Positions 8,565 to 16,953 of a stretch of DNA of 64,000 nt are shown here, piece by piece. The DNA is taken from assembly GCF_018860765.1 (NCBI RefSeq), contig NZ_JAHKPV010000021.1, positions 62,001 to 126,000 of the forward strand, read 5' to 3'. A model generated the notes under the pieces. The model was given only the letters and a program-made list of their open reading frames with translations, was not told the origin of the DNA and did no database searches. This DNA is from Marinobacter salexigens. GTDB lineage: Bacteria > Pseudomonadota > Gammaproteobacteria > Pseudomonadales > Oleiphilaceae. Position numbers and translations under genes: made by a program. Every line of letters starts with the position of its first letter. Position 1 is the first letter of the stretch.

Positions 8565-8993
8565 ATGGATATCCGAAAAATAGATGACTCAATTTCCGTC
8601 ACGCCCCAGATTACCTATGCAGATGTGGCAGAGGCCGCCAAACTCGGTTTCAAAACGCTGGTAGCTAACCGCCCGGACCAAGAAGAGTTTGGCCAGCCCC
8701 CTATGGCGGATATTGAAGCTGCCGCTATTGAGAACGGCATGGCGTGGGTTTATATGCCAGTTGAGTCGGGGAACATAGTAGATGCAGACGTTGAGCGCTT
8801 CGGAGCAATGATCCGCGAATCAGAAAAGCCCGTATTGGCCTTTTGCAGAAGTGGCACTCGTTGTACAGTCCTTTGGGCACTAAACGCGGCCCGCACAACT
8901 CCCGCGGAGGAAATTTTCACCAAGGCCCGCGGTGCTGGTTACGACATCAGCGGGCTTGCTCCACGCATGGCCCAGCAAGCAAATAATCAGTAA
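8565..8993 (+). CDS. BLH-domain (beta-lactamase-hydrolase-like) phosphatase/sulfurtransferase
   Basis: A 142-residue protein of the DUF442/TIGR01244 type, related to dual-specificity phosphatases and found with persulfide dioxygenases and YeeE transporters in sulfide-detoxification operons. The P-loop FCRSGTRC (CxxxxxR, near residues 92-99) is visible, as is the N-terminal IDDSISVTPQIT. Whether the cysteine dephosphorylates a substrate or carries persulfide sulfur is unsettled for the family. It sits between a terminator and hemH. Confidence 0.87.
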   Translation: MDIRKIDDSISVTPQITYADVAEAAKLGFKTLVANRPDQEEFGQPPMADIEAAAIENGMAWVYMPVESGNIVDADVERFGAMIRESEKPVLAFCRSGTRCTVLWALNAARTTPAEEIFTKARGAGYDISGLAPRMAQQANNQ

Positions 8994-9031
8994 CTCGTTT
9001 CTTACGATCAACGCTCAGGATCCACCTTCAC

Positions 9032-10141
9032 ATGCAATACAAAGGTTCAGAGAACTTCCGGCATAATCAGCCGGAACGGATTGGTGTACTGGTAACCAAC
9101 TTAGGCACTCCAGATGCACCCACCCCTTCAGCTTTACGGCGTTATTTGGGGGAATTTCTCTCCGACCCCAGAGTTGTTGAGCTGCCTCGTCCTTTGTGGT
9201 GGCTGATATTGCACGGAGTCATCTTGCGAATCCGCCCCAAACGCAGCGCTGCAGCATATGCCAGCGTTTGGCAGCCCGAAGGCTCGCCGCTGCTAACCCA
9301 CACAGCAAAGCAAACTGAAGGCATCCAGAAAGCTCTAAAAAAGAAGTACGGCACTGATGTAGTTGTCGGCTTTGCCATGCGCTACGGCAACCCCTCTATT
9401 GCGAGGGTTCTTGATGAAATGCAACAACAAGGTGTGCGAAAACTGGTAGTGCTGCCACTCTACCCACAGTATTCTGCTTCAACATCCGCGTCTACTTTTG
9501 ATGCCATCGCGAAAGACTTCTCAAAGCGCCGCTGGCTGCCGGATCTGCGTTTTATCTCCCACTATCCAGATTACCCGCCCTACATTGAGGCAATGGCCCG
9601 CCATATTGAAAATCACTGGGCAGATAATGGGCGCAATCAAAAATTGGTCCTTTCTTATCACGGCGTTCCGCTAAAGTACCTCACCAAGGGCGACCCCTAC
9701 CATTGTGAGTGTCACAAGACTTCAAGACTGCTTGCAGAGCGGTTGGGATTGGCCAAAGATGACTACTTAACCACCTTCCAGTCTCGTTTTGGCAAAGAAG
9801 AATGGCTCAAACCTTACACTGACGAGACGCTAAAATCTCTGCCCGGGCAGGGCGTTAAATCCATAGATGTGTTTTGCCCAGGTTTTTCGTCTGACTGTCT
9901 GGAAACCATTGAAGAGATTGATGAAGAGAACCGCGAATACTTCATGGAATCTGGTGGCGAAGGCTTCAATTACATAACTGCCTTGAATGCGACCCCGGGC
10001 CACATTGATGCGTTGGTTCAGTTGATTGAGGACAACCTGCAAGGCTGGCAGTCCCCAAACAACCAACCTGAAACTCTGGTAGCTCGCCAAAAACGTGCAG
10101 ACGAGCAAAAGCAAGCCGTGTATCCCGGCCGCGGCCTCTAG
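9032..10141 (+). CDS. hemH: Ferrochelatase
   Basis: A 369-residue protoporphyrin ferrochelatase, which inserts Fe(II) in the last step of protoheme synthesis. Visible signatures are VTNLGTPDAPTP near the start, the catalytic histidine segment SYHGVPLKY near residue 210, and CPGFSSDCLETIEEID near 285. Length fits the proteobacterial enzyme. The start ATG has an AGGA about ten bases upstream. The last ~30 residues are polar and charged and do not belong to the core fold. Confidence 0.95.
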   Translation: MQYKGSENFRHNQPERIGVLVTNLGTPDAPTPSALRRYLGEFLSDPRVVELPRPLWWLILHGVILRIRPKRSAAAYASVWQPEGSPLLTHTAKQTEGIQKALKKKYGTDVVVGFAMRYGNPSIARVLDEMQQQGVRKLVVLPLYPQYSASTSASTFDAIAKDFSKRRWLPDLRFISHYPDYPPYIEAMARHIENHWADNGRNQKLVLSYHGVPLKYLTKGDPYHCECHKTSRLLAERLGLAKDDYLTTFQSRFGKEEWLKPYTDETLKSLPGQGVKSIDVFCPGFSSDCLETIEEIDEENREYFMESGGEGFNYITALNATPGHIDALVQLIEDNLQGWQSPNNQPETLVARQKRADEQKQAVYPGRGL

Positions 10142-10212
10142 AGTAATTCGGCTCACCAAAGAGTGACAAAGGACCTCAGGCTTAAAAAGCATCTTGATTC
10201 AGGGTTTTTATA

Positions 10213-12120
10213 TTGAAGTATCGCGCCGAAATAGACGGTTTGAGAGCTCTTGCCGTTGTTCCAGTAATTCTATTCCATGCAGGGTTCGATCTGTTTAGTG
10301 GTGGATTTGTTGGTGTAGACGTATTTTTCGTAATCAGTGGCTACTTAATCACCACAATACTCATTTCTGATATCGAGAAAAATAAATTCAGTTTGATTAA
10401 TTTTTATGAGAGGCGAGCAAGGCGAATCTTGCCCGTCTTATTCTTCGTCATGCTAGCTTGCCTACCATTTGCTTGGTTTTTGATGGTCCCTAGCCAGATG
10501 GAGGATTTCTCTCAAAGCCTTATCGCAGTAAGCTTGTTCGCTTCCAATTTTCTTTTTTGGAGTGAAAGTGACTATTTTGCCCCGGCGGCCGAAGAGAAAC
10601 CTCTGCTACACACCTGGAGTCTGGCAGTCGAAGAGCAGTATTACTTTCTCTTCCCGATCTTCCTACTGCTAACCTGGCGTTACGGAAGGAATCGCGTATT
10701 TTGGCTGATTGCTTTCCTTTCTTTAGCCAGTCTCGCCCTTAGTGAATGGAGTTGGCGGAACAGCCCTACAGCAAATTTTTATTTAGCACCAACACGTGCA
10801 TGGGAACTTCTAGCAGGCTCTATGTCTGCGTTTATAGTTCAAAAAGTTGGCATAAATAAAAATAACACACTGTCTTTTATTGGCTTGTTCGCTATTTTGC
10901 TAACTATCTTTTTCTACGATAAAAACACGCCCTTCCCTAGCCTATATGCTCTACCAACAGTTGTAGGCGTTGTACTAATCATTTTGTTCGCAGACAAACA
11001 CACGGCGGTCGCAAAGCTTTTAAGCACCCGCGTAATCGTTGGGATTGGATTAATCAGTTACAGCGCCTATCTGTGGCACCAGCCGCTATTCGCGTTCGCA
11101 AGGATCCATGCACAAGAGTCCCCAAGCCCAACCTACATGCTGATACTTTCGGCCGTATCCATGGGTTTGGCGGTTCTAAGCTGGAAGTTCATTGAAACAC
11201 CTTTTCGAGATAGGGCTTTGGTCTCGAAAAAAATGGTGCTTTACATAGCACCCGTTTTTCTATTCTTTCCTCTCTCTCTGGGTCTGGTCGGCCACGCCAA
11301 AAATGGATTCGAAGGCAGCTTGCTAACTGCCAATCAACGGAGTTTGTTGGACACCGCCATTAATAGCCCGAAGCGCGATGATTGCCACGCTAGTAAACGG
11401 GACTATTTTGGCTATGACGACGCCTGTGAGTATTTTGAGGGTGAGCTCAAGGTCGCTGTTTTTGGCGATAGCCACACAGTAGAGCTCGCCTATGCACTGG
11501 CTAAAGAACTGGCGCCGACACAGCAACGTTTAAAGCACTTATCTTTCTCCAACTGCATTCCGAGCTACGGAATTCTTATTGACGGGTACGAAGACTGCTC
11601 AAGCTGGACGAACGACGCTATAGGCCGCTTAATCGACGAAGATTCAATAGAAACTGTTGTCGTGTCCTATCGAATAAATGAAGCTCTTTTTGGAGGGCAC
11701 GAAGCAACCTTCCCTACACTGCCTAGCAATCGTTCAAAACCAGAGATAGAGAAAATTTGGCAGGCATATATGGATGTGCTGAAAGCGCTTGACGAGAACG
11801 GAAAGAACGTCATTCTCGTTATGCAGGCTCCAGAATTGAAAGAGCCCATAGAGAGGCTGATAAAACGAGATCAGGTTTCAAATGGTGATCTTTCCGGCAT
11901 TTCAAAGGAGTGGTGGCTGAACAGAAACCAATATGTTCGTTCACGGATCTCAGAAATACCTAAATCAATCGCTATCGTTGATCCGACTCGGCTGTTTTGT
12001 GATGAAACCCAATGCTATGCGGCGAAGAACGGCGTTGCCTATTATTTTGACGATGACCACATGTCTATCGCTGGCGCGACAGTCGTCGCAAAGAGAGTTG
12101 TAGAAAAAATGGGCGATTAA
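10213..12120 (+). CDS. Membrane acyltransferase-3 with C-terminal SGNH domain (OafA/YrhL type)
   Basis: A 635-residue O-acetyltransferase-like protein that probably acetylates a surface polysaccharide. The N-terminal half (to ~residue 375) is an acyltransferase-3 membrane domain with the opening YRAEIDGLRALAVVPVI, the LFHAGF histidine and ERRARRILP. The C-terminal half is a periplasmic SGNH hydrolase domain with VFGDSHT near 420 and DDDHMS near 617. The start is a TTG at 10213, directly before the conserved YRAEIDG. The gene is clearly more AT-rich than its neighbours, suggesting acquisition as a surface-variation gene. No glycan cluster is adjacent. Confidence 0.88.
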   Translation: MKYRAEIDGLRALAVVPVILFHAGFDLFSGGFVGVDVFFVISGYLITTILISDIEKNKFSLINFYERRARRILPVLFFVMLACLPFAWFLMVPSQMEDFSQSLIAVSLFASNFLFWSESDYFAPAAEEKPLLHTWSLAVEEQYYFLFPIFLLLTWRYGRNRVFWLIAFLSLASLALSEWSWRNSPTANFYLAPTRAWELLAGSMSAFIVQKVGINKNNTLSFIGLFAILLTIFFYDKNTPFPSLYALPTVVGVVLIILFADKHTAVAKLLSTRVIVGIGLISYSAYLWHQPLFAFARIHAQESPSPTYMLILSAVSMGLAVLSWKFIETPFRDRALVSKKMVLYIAPVFLFFPLSLGLVGHAKNGFEGSLLTANQRSLLDTAINSPKRDDCHASKRDYFGYDDACEYFEGELKVAVFGDSHTVELAYALAKELAPTQQRLKHLSFSNCIPSYGILIDGYEDCSSWTNDAIGRLIDEDSIETVVVSYRINEALFGGHEATFPTLPSNRSKPEIEKIWQAYMDVLKALDENGKNVILVMQAPELKEPIERLIKRDQVSNGDLSGISKEWWLNRNQYVRSRISEIPKSIAIVDPTRLFCDETQCYAAKNGVAYYFDDDHMSIAGATVVAKRVVEKMGD

Positions 12121-12128
12121 TGGGGAAA

Positions 12129-12347
12129 TTACTCGCCCTTCTTCTCTGTTTGCTCCCGATCCTCATCAGAAAGGTTTGGCATGGCTTCACAAAAAGTGCA
12201 CTCATCAATATTCACGTTAGCACCGCCTGTCTCCACGTAACGGACCCGGTGGTTCGCTTTGCCACGATTAGTGGAAACCGCAAATTTACGATCACGGCGA
12301 TCATCTAAGTCGGTGTTGGTGCCGTTACCTGCTTGATTCTGGGACAT
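12129..12347 (-). CDS. Small CxxC protein of unknown function
   Basis: A 72-residue acidic, polar protein not assigned to a named family. Its one notable feature is a CTFCEA motif near residue 51, a single CxxC that could bind a metal in a dimer. The ATG at 12347 is preferred over the ATG at 12353, because the strong GGAGG site lies six bases from the former and abuts the latter. It is convergent with the acyltransferase gene, whose stop is eight bases away. Confidence 0.65.
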   Translation of the reverse strand: MSQNQAGNGTNTDLDDRRDRKFAVSTNRGKANHRVRYVETGGANVNIDECTFCEAMPNLSDEDREQTEKKGE

Positions 12348-12530
12348 ACTCATCCTCCGGTTACCCCAATATTAGGACCTATGGCGGGTTACAGATATAA
12401 GCTGGGGACGACTAGGGCAAGTTTAAAGGCCGCAGAAAGCGCGATGTCGTACCGAAGCGGGAATTAAAAGGATTTGTACGACTACAGAGACGATCAGAAA
12501 GGATAAAACTAGTAACTTCTTTGGAAAAAA

Positions 12531-12621
12531 TGGCGGTGGGCCAGGGATTCGAACCCCGGGTACGCTACTAACGTACGGCGGTTTTCAAGACCGCTGCATT
12601 AAGCCACTCTGCCAGCCCACC
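12531..12621 (-). tRNA. tRNA-Ser(UGA)
   Basis: A complete 91-base class II tRNA on the minus strand. The acceptor GGTGGGC pairs with GCCCACC, the anticodon loop reads CTTGAAA (anticodon TGA), the long variable arm GTACGTTAGTAGCGTAC folds back, and the T-loop has GGTTCGAATCC. The discriminator G and an encoded CCA end at 12531. A tRNA-Ser beside a Bax-inhibitor gene is a conserved arrangement in pseudomonads. Confidence 0.97.
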
Positions 12622-12878
12622 GGTTTTCCATTGCTGCCAAGCGACAGCGGTGTGCATGATACCGGAATTGCTTGTGCTGTCAACGCCCTGAACGAAACTC
12701 CATGCAAATTTGAACATTAACTGTCTTTAATGGAATCTGACGACCACTTTCGTGTCGTAAATGATTGAAAGTTGAGAATTCGACATTACTATAGTGTGCA
12801 ATACCAAGTGATTGGCTTTTAGTAGGCTATCAGCCTGTTGCCCGTAACCAATCAAGCTGCTTTAAATCGGAGAACAGA

Positions 12879-13595
12879 ATGCAAAACAGACAGTTTAATG
12901 CTCAGCAGAACCGCAACGGCATGATTGCCCGTGGGTCCGCTACCGCGCCAATCAGTGCTTCGGCTACCAAGGTTTTGCGTAATACCTATACCCTGCTTGC
13001 GATGACACTGGTTTTCAGTGCAATCATGGCAAGCGTTTCTATGTCTATTGGTCTGAGCCAAGGCGCAAGCCTTATATGCAGTTTGGGTGCCCTTGCTCTG
13101 ATCTGGTTTGTATTGCCACGCACCGCCAACAGCTCAGCTGGCATTGCAGTAGTGTTTGCGTTTACCGGCCTCTTGGGTCTTTCCCTCGGCCCAATTCTGT
13201 TTCACTACCTGCAATTCCCTAATGGTAGCCAAATCATCATGCAAGCTCTGGGCGGAACCGGCCTAGTGTTTTTTGCACTGTCTGGCTATGTGCTGACCAC
13301 AAAGAAAGACTTCAGCTTCATGCGGGGCATGCTCGTTGCCGGTCTAGTTGTGGTTGTGGTCGCAGCCTTGGGCGCCATGGTTGCGTCAATGTTTGGTGTT
13401 GAAGTTACAGCCTTCAGTCTGGCTCTGAGCGCAGCCATTGTATTCCTAATGTCAGGTTTCATCCTGTACGACACCAGCCGTATCGTTAACGGTGGTGAAA
13501 CCAACTACATCATGGCGACTACTGGCTTGTACCTGAACATCTACAACCTGTTTGTTAGCCTGCTGCATCTTATTGGCGCCTTCTCCAGCGACTAA
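12879..13595 (+). CDS. yccA: Bax inhibitor-1/YccA family membrane protein
   Basis: A 238-residue UPF0005/BI-1 protein with seven hydrophobic segments. YccA interacts with the FtsH protease in E. coli. Family signatures include LRNTYTLLAMTLVFSA near the start of the membrane region, the FILYDTSRIVNGGE segment near residue 195 and YLNIYNLFVSLLHLIG near the C-terminus. The gene ends just before a strong terminator and is followed by the tus operon, as in Pseudomonas. Confidence 0.92.
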   Translation: MQNRQFNAQQNRNGMIARGSATAPISASATKVLRNTYTLLAMTLVFSAIMASVSMSIGLSQGASLICSLGALALIWFVLPRTANSSAGIAVVFAFTGLLGLSLGPILFHYLQFPNGSQIIMQALGGTGLVFFALSGYVLTTKKDFSFMRGMLVAGLVVVVVAALGAMVASMFGVEVTAFSLALSAAIVFLMSGFILYDTSRIVNGGETNYIMATTGLYLNIYNLFVSLLHLIGAFSSD

Positions 13596-13630
13596 CGTTT
13601 GGAGCGCACAGCGCAGATAAGTGTATACGC

Positions 13631-13656
13631 AAACCCCGGCCTTTGCCGGGGTTTTT
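13631..13656 (+). terminator. Rho-independent terminator after yccA
   Basis: CCCCGGC pairs with GCCGGGG around CTTT and is flanked by AAA on the left and TTTTT on the right. It ends yccA transcription before tusD. Confidence 0.9.
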
Positions 13657-13698
13657 GCTATTGGTACACTGGTTACATTTCCGGCGAGAATCGCATCC

Positions 13699-14115
13699 AT
13701 GGCTGCTAACCCCATACACAGTTATACCTTGGTCATCACTGGCGCGCCCTACTCTACGCAGGCTCCGCAAACGGCCTTGTCGTTCGCCCGCGCCGCCATT
13801 GCAGCAGGCCACACGGTGGACCGGGTCTTCCTCTATGGTGACGGCGTTCACCTTGCGTCGTCCCTCTGCACACCTCCGTCGGATGAAACCCATTGGCCTA
13901 CCGAATGGTCGATATTTCTCACAAACAATGGCATACCAGGAGTCGCTTGCATTGCATCTGCATTGAGGCGCGGGCTGGTAAACGAATCAGAACGCAAACG
14001 TTATGAGTTATCCGCTAGCAACCTTCTAGAGCCATTCATAATTGCTGGGCTTGGCGAGTGGGTTGAGGGCAACACGACCTCGTCTCGAACGCTCTACTTC
14101 CATGCAGGAGGCTGA
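13699..14115 (+). CDS. tusD: Sulfurtransferase complex subunit TusD
   Basis: A 138-residue DsrE/TusD-family protein, the sulfur-accepting subunit of the TusBCD hexamer that relays persulfide from TusA to TusE for 2-thiouridine at tRNA U34. The conserved cysteine is in GVACIASALRRG near residue 79. The ATG at 13699 is chosen because the preceding in-frame codons lie over the terminator of yccA. TusC follows two bases after the stop. Confidence 0.92.
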   Translation: MAANPIHSYTLVITGAPYSTQAPQTALSFARAAIAAGHTVDRVFLYGDGVHLASSLCTPPSDETHWPTEWSIFLTNNGIPGVACIASALRRGLVNESERKRYELSASNLLEPFIIAGLGEWVEGNTTSSRTLYFHAGG

Positions 14116-14117
14116 AT

Positions 14118-14468
14118 ATGGGCACATTGATGGTAATTGATCAGCCGCCCTATGGAACTTGGGCCGGGCGTGAAGCGCTGGATATGGCGTTTTCTCTTGC
14201 GGCATTTGACCAACCGGTATCCATGCTGTTTACCGGTGCTGGCGTGAATTGGCTGCGAACATATCAAGACACGAGAGAAATCAAACAAAAATCCGTAGAA
14301 AAAAATCTTTCAGCGGCGCCGATTTTCGGCGTCGAAGCAATGTACGCATGCGCGCGCGCCTGCACACAATACGGACTCGGGCCTGAAAACATGGTGGACG
14401 GTGTCGTGCTGGCTGAAAACAGCTCTGAATTAATACGCCAACACTCCCACACGGCCTTTGCAGGCTAA
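14118..14468 (+). CDS. tusC: Sulfurtransferase complex subunit TusC
   Basis: A 116-residue DsrF/TusC-family protein forming part of the TusBCD core. The family opening, here QPPYGTWAGREALDMAF, and the later YACARAC segment are visible. It starts two bases after tusD, so translation is probably coupled. Confidence 0.9.
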   Translation: MGTLMVIDQPPYGTWAGREALDMAFSLAAFDQPVSMLFTGAGVNWLRTYQDTREIKQKSVEKNLSAAPIFGVEAMYACARACTQYGLGPENMVDGVVLAENSSELIRQHSHTAFAG

Positions 14469-14499
14469 TCAATACCCGAACATGGCAGAGCCGAGCGTT

Positions 14500-14784
14500 A
14501 TGACTGACATTCACACTCTTCACATCCTCAACAAAACACCCGAACACCCTCGCTCAAAGGCATGCCGGGATGCGTTGCAGCCCGGAGACGCTTTGCTTCT
14601 CATCGAAAGCGCAGTACTCGCCCTCGCGGCCCAGAGTGCCTCAGAATCAGATGTACCCGTTTATGCTCTAGCATCGGATATAGTTGCTCGCGGGCTTGGG
14701 CAATGCGCTCGAGAGGCCTCTCTCATCGACTTTCCAGCCATGGTTGACCTCACGACCCGGGCTCAAAACGTAATAAGCTGGTAA
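14500..14784 (+). CDS. tusB: Sulfurtransferase complex subunit TusB
   Basis: A 94-residue DsrH/TusB-family protein. The start MTDIHTLHILNKTP at 14500 matches the short N-terminus of TusB homologues; an in-frame ATG at 14482 is possible. The conserved pattern GDALLLIESAVLAL and VYALASDIVARGL is present. TusE begins three bases after its stop. Confidence 0.9.
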   Translation: MTDIHTLHILNKTPEHPRSKACRDALQPGDALLLIESAVLALAAQSASESDVPVYALASDIVARGLGQCAREASLIDFPAMVDLTTRAQNVISW

Positions 14785-14787
14785 CCC

Positions 14788-15114
14788 ATGAAAAACCCTG
14801 TAATGCCTGCCAGAAATAATGAAGGATTTCTCGAAAACGCCAACGACTGGACACCTGATGTTGCGACACTCATCGCCTCTGACGACAGAATAGAGCTAGA
14901 CGAAAAACACTGGGAAATCATTGAGTTTTTGAGGTTATTTTACAAAGAACATGAAATGTCGCCACCCTCAAACAGACTGTTCGTCAAGTCAGTCAAAGAG
15001 GCTTTAGGCGACGAAAGGGGCAACAGCATTTATCTTATGCAGCTGTTTCCGGGCACGCCTGCAAAAACCGCATGCCGGATAGCTGGCTTACCCCGGCCGA
15101 CAAACTGCTTGTGA
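14788..15114 (+). CDS. tusE: TusE/DsrC-family sulfur carrier with two C-terminal cysteines
   Basis: A 108-residue DsrC/TusE-family protein that accepts sulfur from TusBCD and delivers it to MnmA. Core signatures WTPDVA, HWEIIEFLRLFY and IYLMQLFPG are present. The C-terminal arm reads AKTACRIAGLPRPTNCL and has two cysteines, Cys96 and Cys107, eleven residues apart. E. coli TusE has only the penultimate one, while DsrC proper has both, so this copy keeps a DsrC-like redox-capable arm although no dsrAB is in the window. The start could also be the ATG at 14803. Confidence 0.9.
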   Translation: MKNPVMPARNNEGFLENANDWTPDVATLIASDDRIELDEKHWEIIEFLRLFYKEHEMSPPSNRLFVKSVKEALGDERGNSIYLMQLFPGTPAKTACRIAGLPRPTNCL

Positions 15115-15159
15115 AGATTCCATCTTTTAAAAAGGGGTTGCTGGTCACTACCCACACAG

Positions 15160-15537
15160 TTACTTTGGCATTACCTCTTCACTGTTCGCGGTTGGCCCAC
15201 GCTCCTGCTGCCTACGCCGTTCCAGATCGGCAGCACTGCCAAGCAAGCTGCTAAGCCCATTCTCGAAGATACCCGAACCAAACTTGAGGAATTGCCGGGT
15301 AGATTCTTTCACTGTGCCGTCCCAAGCGTTTTCTGGCAGCTCTCGCAAGCTATCGGCGACGCCCGCTTTTACGCCGCGCGCCACCCGAGGCTCGATCTCT
15401 TCGGAGACAGCGACCAGCTCCGCTACTTTCCGATCTAGATATGGCCGAATAACGAGCGCCCAGAAACCCGTCAAAACCGCCAATACAGCAGCAGCCGTAA
15501 CAATAAACTGCAAAACAAGCAGTGCCCAAGCTGGCAT
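15160..15537 (-). CDS. Small membrane-anchored protein, unknown function
   Basis: A 125-residue protein with one N-terminal transmembrane segment (residues ~3-30) and a charged, helical remainder with an Ala/Glu-rich middle. No family is recognised. It begins 33 bases downstream of the stop of the DUF445 gene on the same strand, so it is probably the second gene of that operon and an accessory of the same membrane process. It converges with tusE. Confidence 0.75.
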   Translation of the reverse strand: MPAWALLVLQFIVTAAAVLAVLTGFWALVIRPYLDRKVAELVAVSEEIEPRVARGVKAGVADSLRELPENAWDGTVKESTRQFLKFGSGIFENGLSSLLGSAADLERRRQQERGPTANSEEVMPK

Positions 15538-15570
15538 AGACGCACCCTCCTTCTTGTAAATATGGAGCAG

Positions 15571-16770
15571 CTAAAACGAAAGATACGTTAGAGCAAAAAC
15601 CTGAATAGCTCCCGCCATCGCCCCGAATAAGCCACCTACAAACATGAGCTGTATTTCCTCCTCCCGAAATGCGGGGCGGAGTATGTCCTGAAACTCTTCG
15701 GGCTGTAGCGCTTTCATTTGCCCAGCCAACACATTAGCAACAACTGGCGCTCGCTCCTTGTTAAAGGAAGGGTCGCTGAATACATCTTGAGTCGCCAGAA
15801 GTGCCTGTTGATTCATGGCTTTCTTTAGCTCGGTGTAGCCACTCATCCCCACGGTTACCTGAGCGCTGAGCTTCATCAACAAAGAGTTATCTAGCAATGG
15901 CCTCAGGTGCTTCTGTATGATCGCCCGGGTTCGATCGCCTCGGCTGCCGTTTATCATAGCATCGGCCACCTTTTCCACAGTGATCAGTTCTTCTGCCACC
16001 AATTTCGCCCAGATTTCACTGATTTCTGGCTGGCGTCGTAAAAACAACCCCTGAACTTTCCAGAAGAAGAAACGGCGGGGCTTCAGCGGCGCAAAAATCA
16101 GATTTATCGCAAGCCAATTGGTAATGAAACCGACCCCGAAACCGCCAATTGGCAAGACCCAAGGCACAGGATAAGCCGACCATGCTGGCGCAAGGGCACA
16201 CCCGAGAATTCCGCCGATGATTGCCCCGCGATTAATAACGGACCTAAGTTCAACAGAACCCGCTTGCTTGAATATACGATTCATAAGATCGGGGTGCTGT
16301 TGCAACTCTCGGCTTAGTAGTGCTTTCAGATCAACCAGCTCGTCAAGATCATCGCCAAAATCATCAACCAGACCCTCAATCCGAGCAGGCAGTTGCTCCC
16401 TTGCCCACTGATAAATTCGTCTGCGCAAAAATAAGGGCAGATTATCCCAAAGCACCGGTTGGATTTCGTACATCACCTCATCAATGTACTCATCCAATCG
16501 AGGCGTCACTTGAGAAATGACTTGCTCTACGATGCGCTGAGGCTCTAGCTTTTGGTAAACGGCGTTGAGGTCTCCAAAGTGACGGAGTGTTCTATCGATG
16601 CAGATATGGGCCATCTTTTCCGATTTACGGGGGATCACCCCTTGCCAGCCAACAGCGCCGATGCCTATGAACTGAACCGGGTAGAAAGACATCTGTATAG
16701 CCAGCCAATTGGTAAACCAACCTACCACGGCTGCCATAATGGGCACGGATAGAAGTGCAACGTCGAACAA
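15571..16770 (-). CDS. DUF445 family membrane protein
   Basis: A 399-residue DUF445 (YheB-like) protein. The family repeat 'GWFTNWLAIQM' appears near residue 20 and again as 'FITNWLAINLIF' near 225, each followed by a segment with RR, which is the DUF445 hallmark. There are hydrophobic segments at both ends and in the middle. Function is unknown. The start is a TTG at 16770 with a GGGG stretch six bases upstream; an internal GTG eight codons later is an alternative. Its upstream side borders the integron region. Confidence 0.88.
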   Translation of the reverse strand: MFDVALLSVPIMAAVVGWFTNWLAIQMSFYPVQFIGIGAVGWQGVIPRKSEKMAHICIDRTLRHFGDLNAVYQKLEPQRIVEQVISQVTPRLDEYIDEVMYEIQPVLWDNLPLFLRRRIYQWAREQLPARIEGLVDDFGDDLDELVDLKALLSRELQQHPDLMNRIFKQAGSVELRSVINRGAIIGGILGCALAPAWSAYPVPWVLPIGGFGVGFITNWLAINLIFAPLKPRRFFFWKVQGLFLRRQPEISEIWAKLVAEELITVEKVADAMINGSRGDRTRAIIQKHLRPLLDNSLLMKLSAQVTVGMSGYTELKKAMNQQALLATQDVFSDPSFNKERAPVVANVLAGQMKALQPEEFQDILRPAFREEEIQLMFVGGLFGAMAGAIQVFALTYLSF

Positions 16771-16860
16771 ATGAGACCCCGGGTTTTTTAAACTCAGGCG
16801 ATTAGCCTGCTGGTTATGTCAACTATGGATGGGCGGATAGCAGTTACCGCCTCTGTGTAA

Positions 16861-16953
16861 GGAACGCATCATGCGACAATCACGCTTATGCGGCATTGGC
16901 CGAGTAGCCACTGAGCGCTAGCAAGTGCAGCAGACTTGCTAGATGCGTTACTG
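16861..16953 (-). repeat. Candidate attC of the exported-protein cassette (array left end)
   Basis: AACGCATC at 16863-16870 is perfectly complementary to GATGCGTT at 16942-16949, with GTTACTG at the right end containing the stop codon of the adjacent gene. An inner hairpin TAGCAAGT/ACTTGCTA is also present. It has the size and ends of an attC but lacks the loop sequence shared by the better sites. Confidence 0.45.

Noticed and set aside
12120..12308. Plus-strand 62-codon frame after the acyltransferase
   Set aside because: Opposite to the small CxxC gene, which has a strong ribosome-binding site. The plus frame is a shadow.
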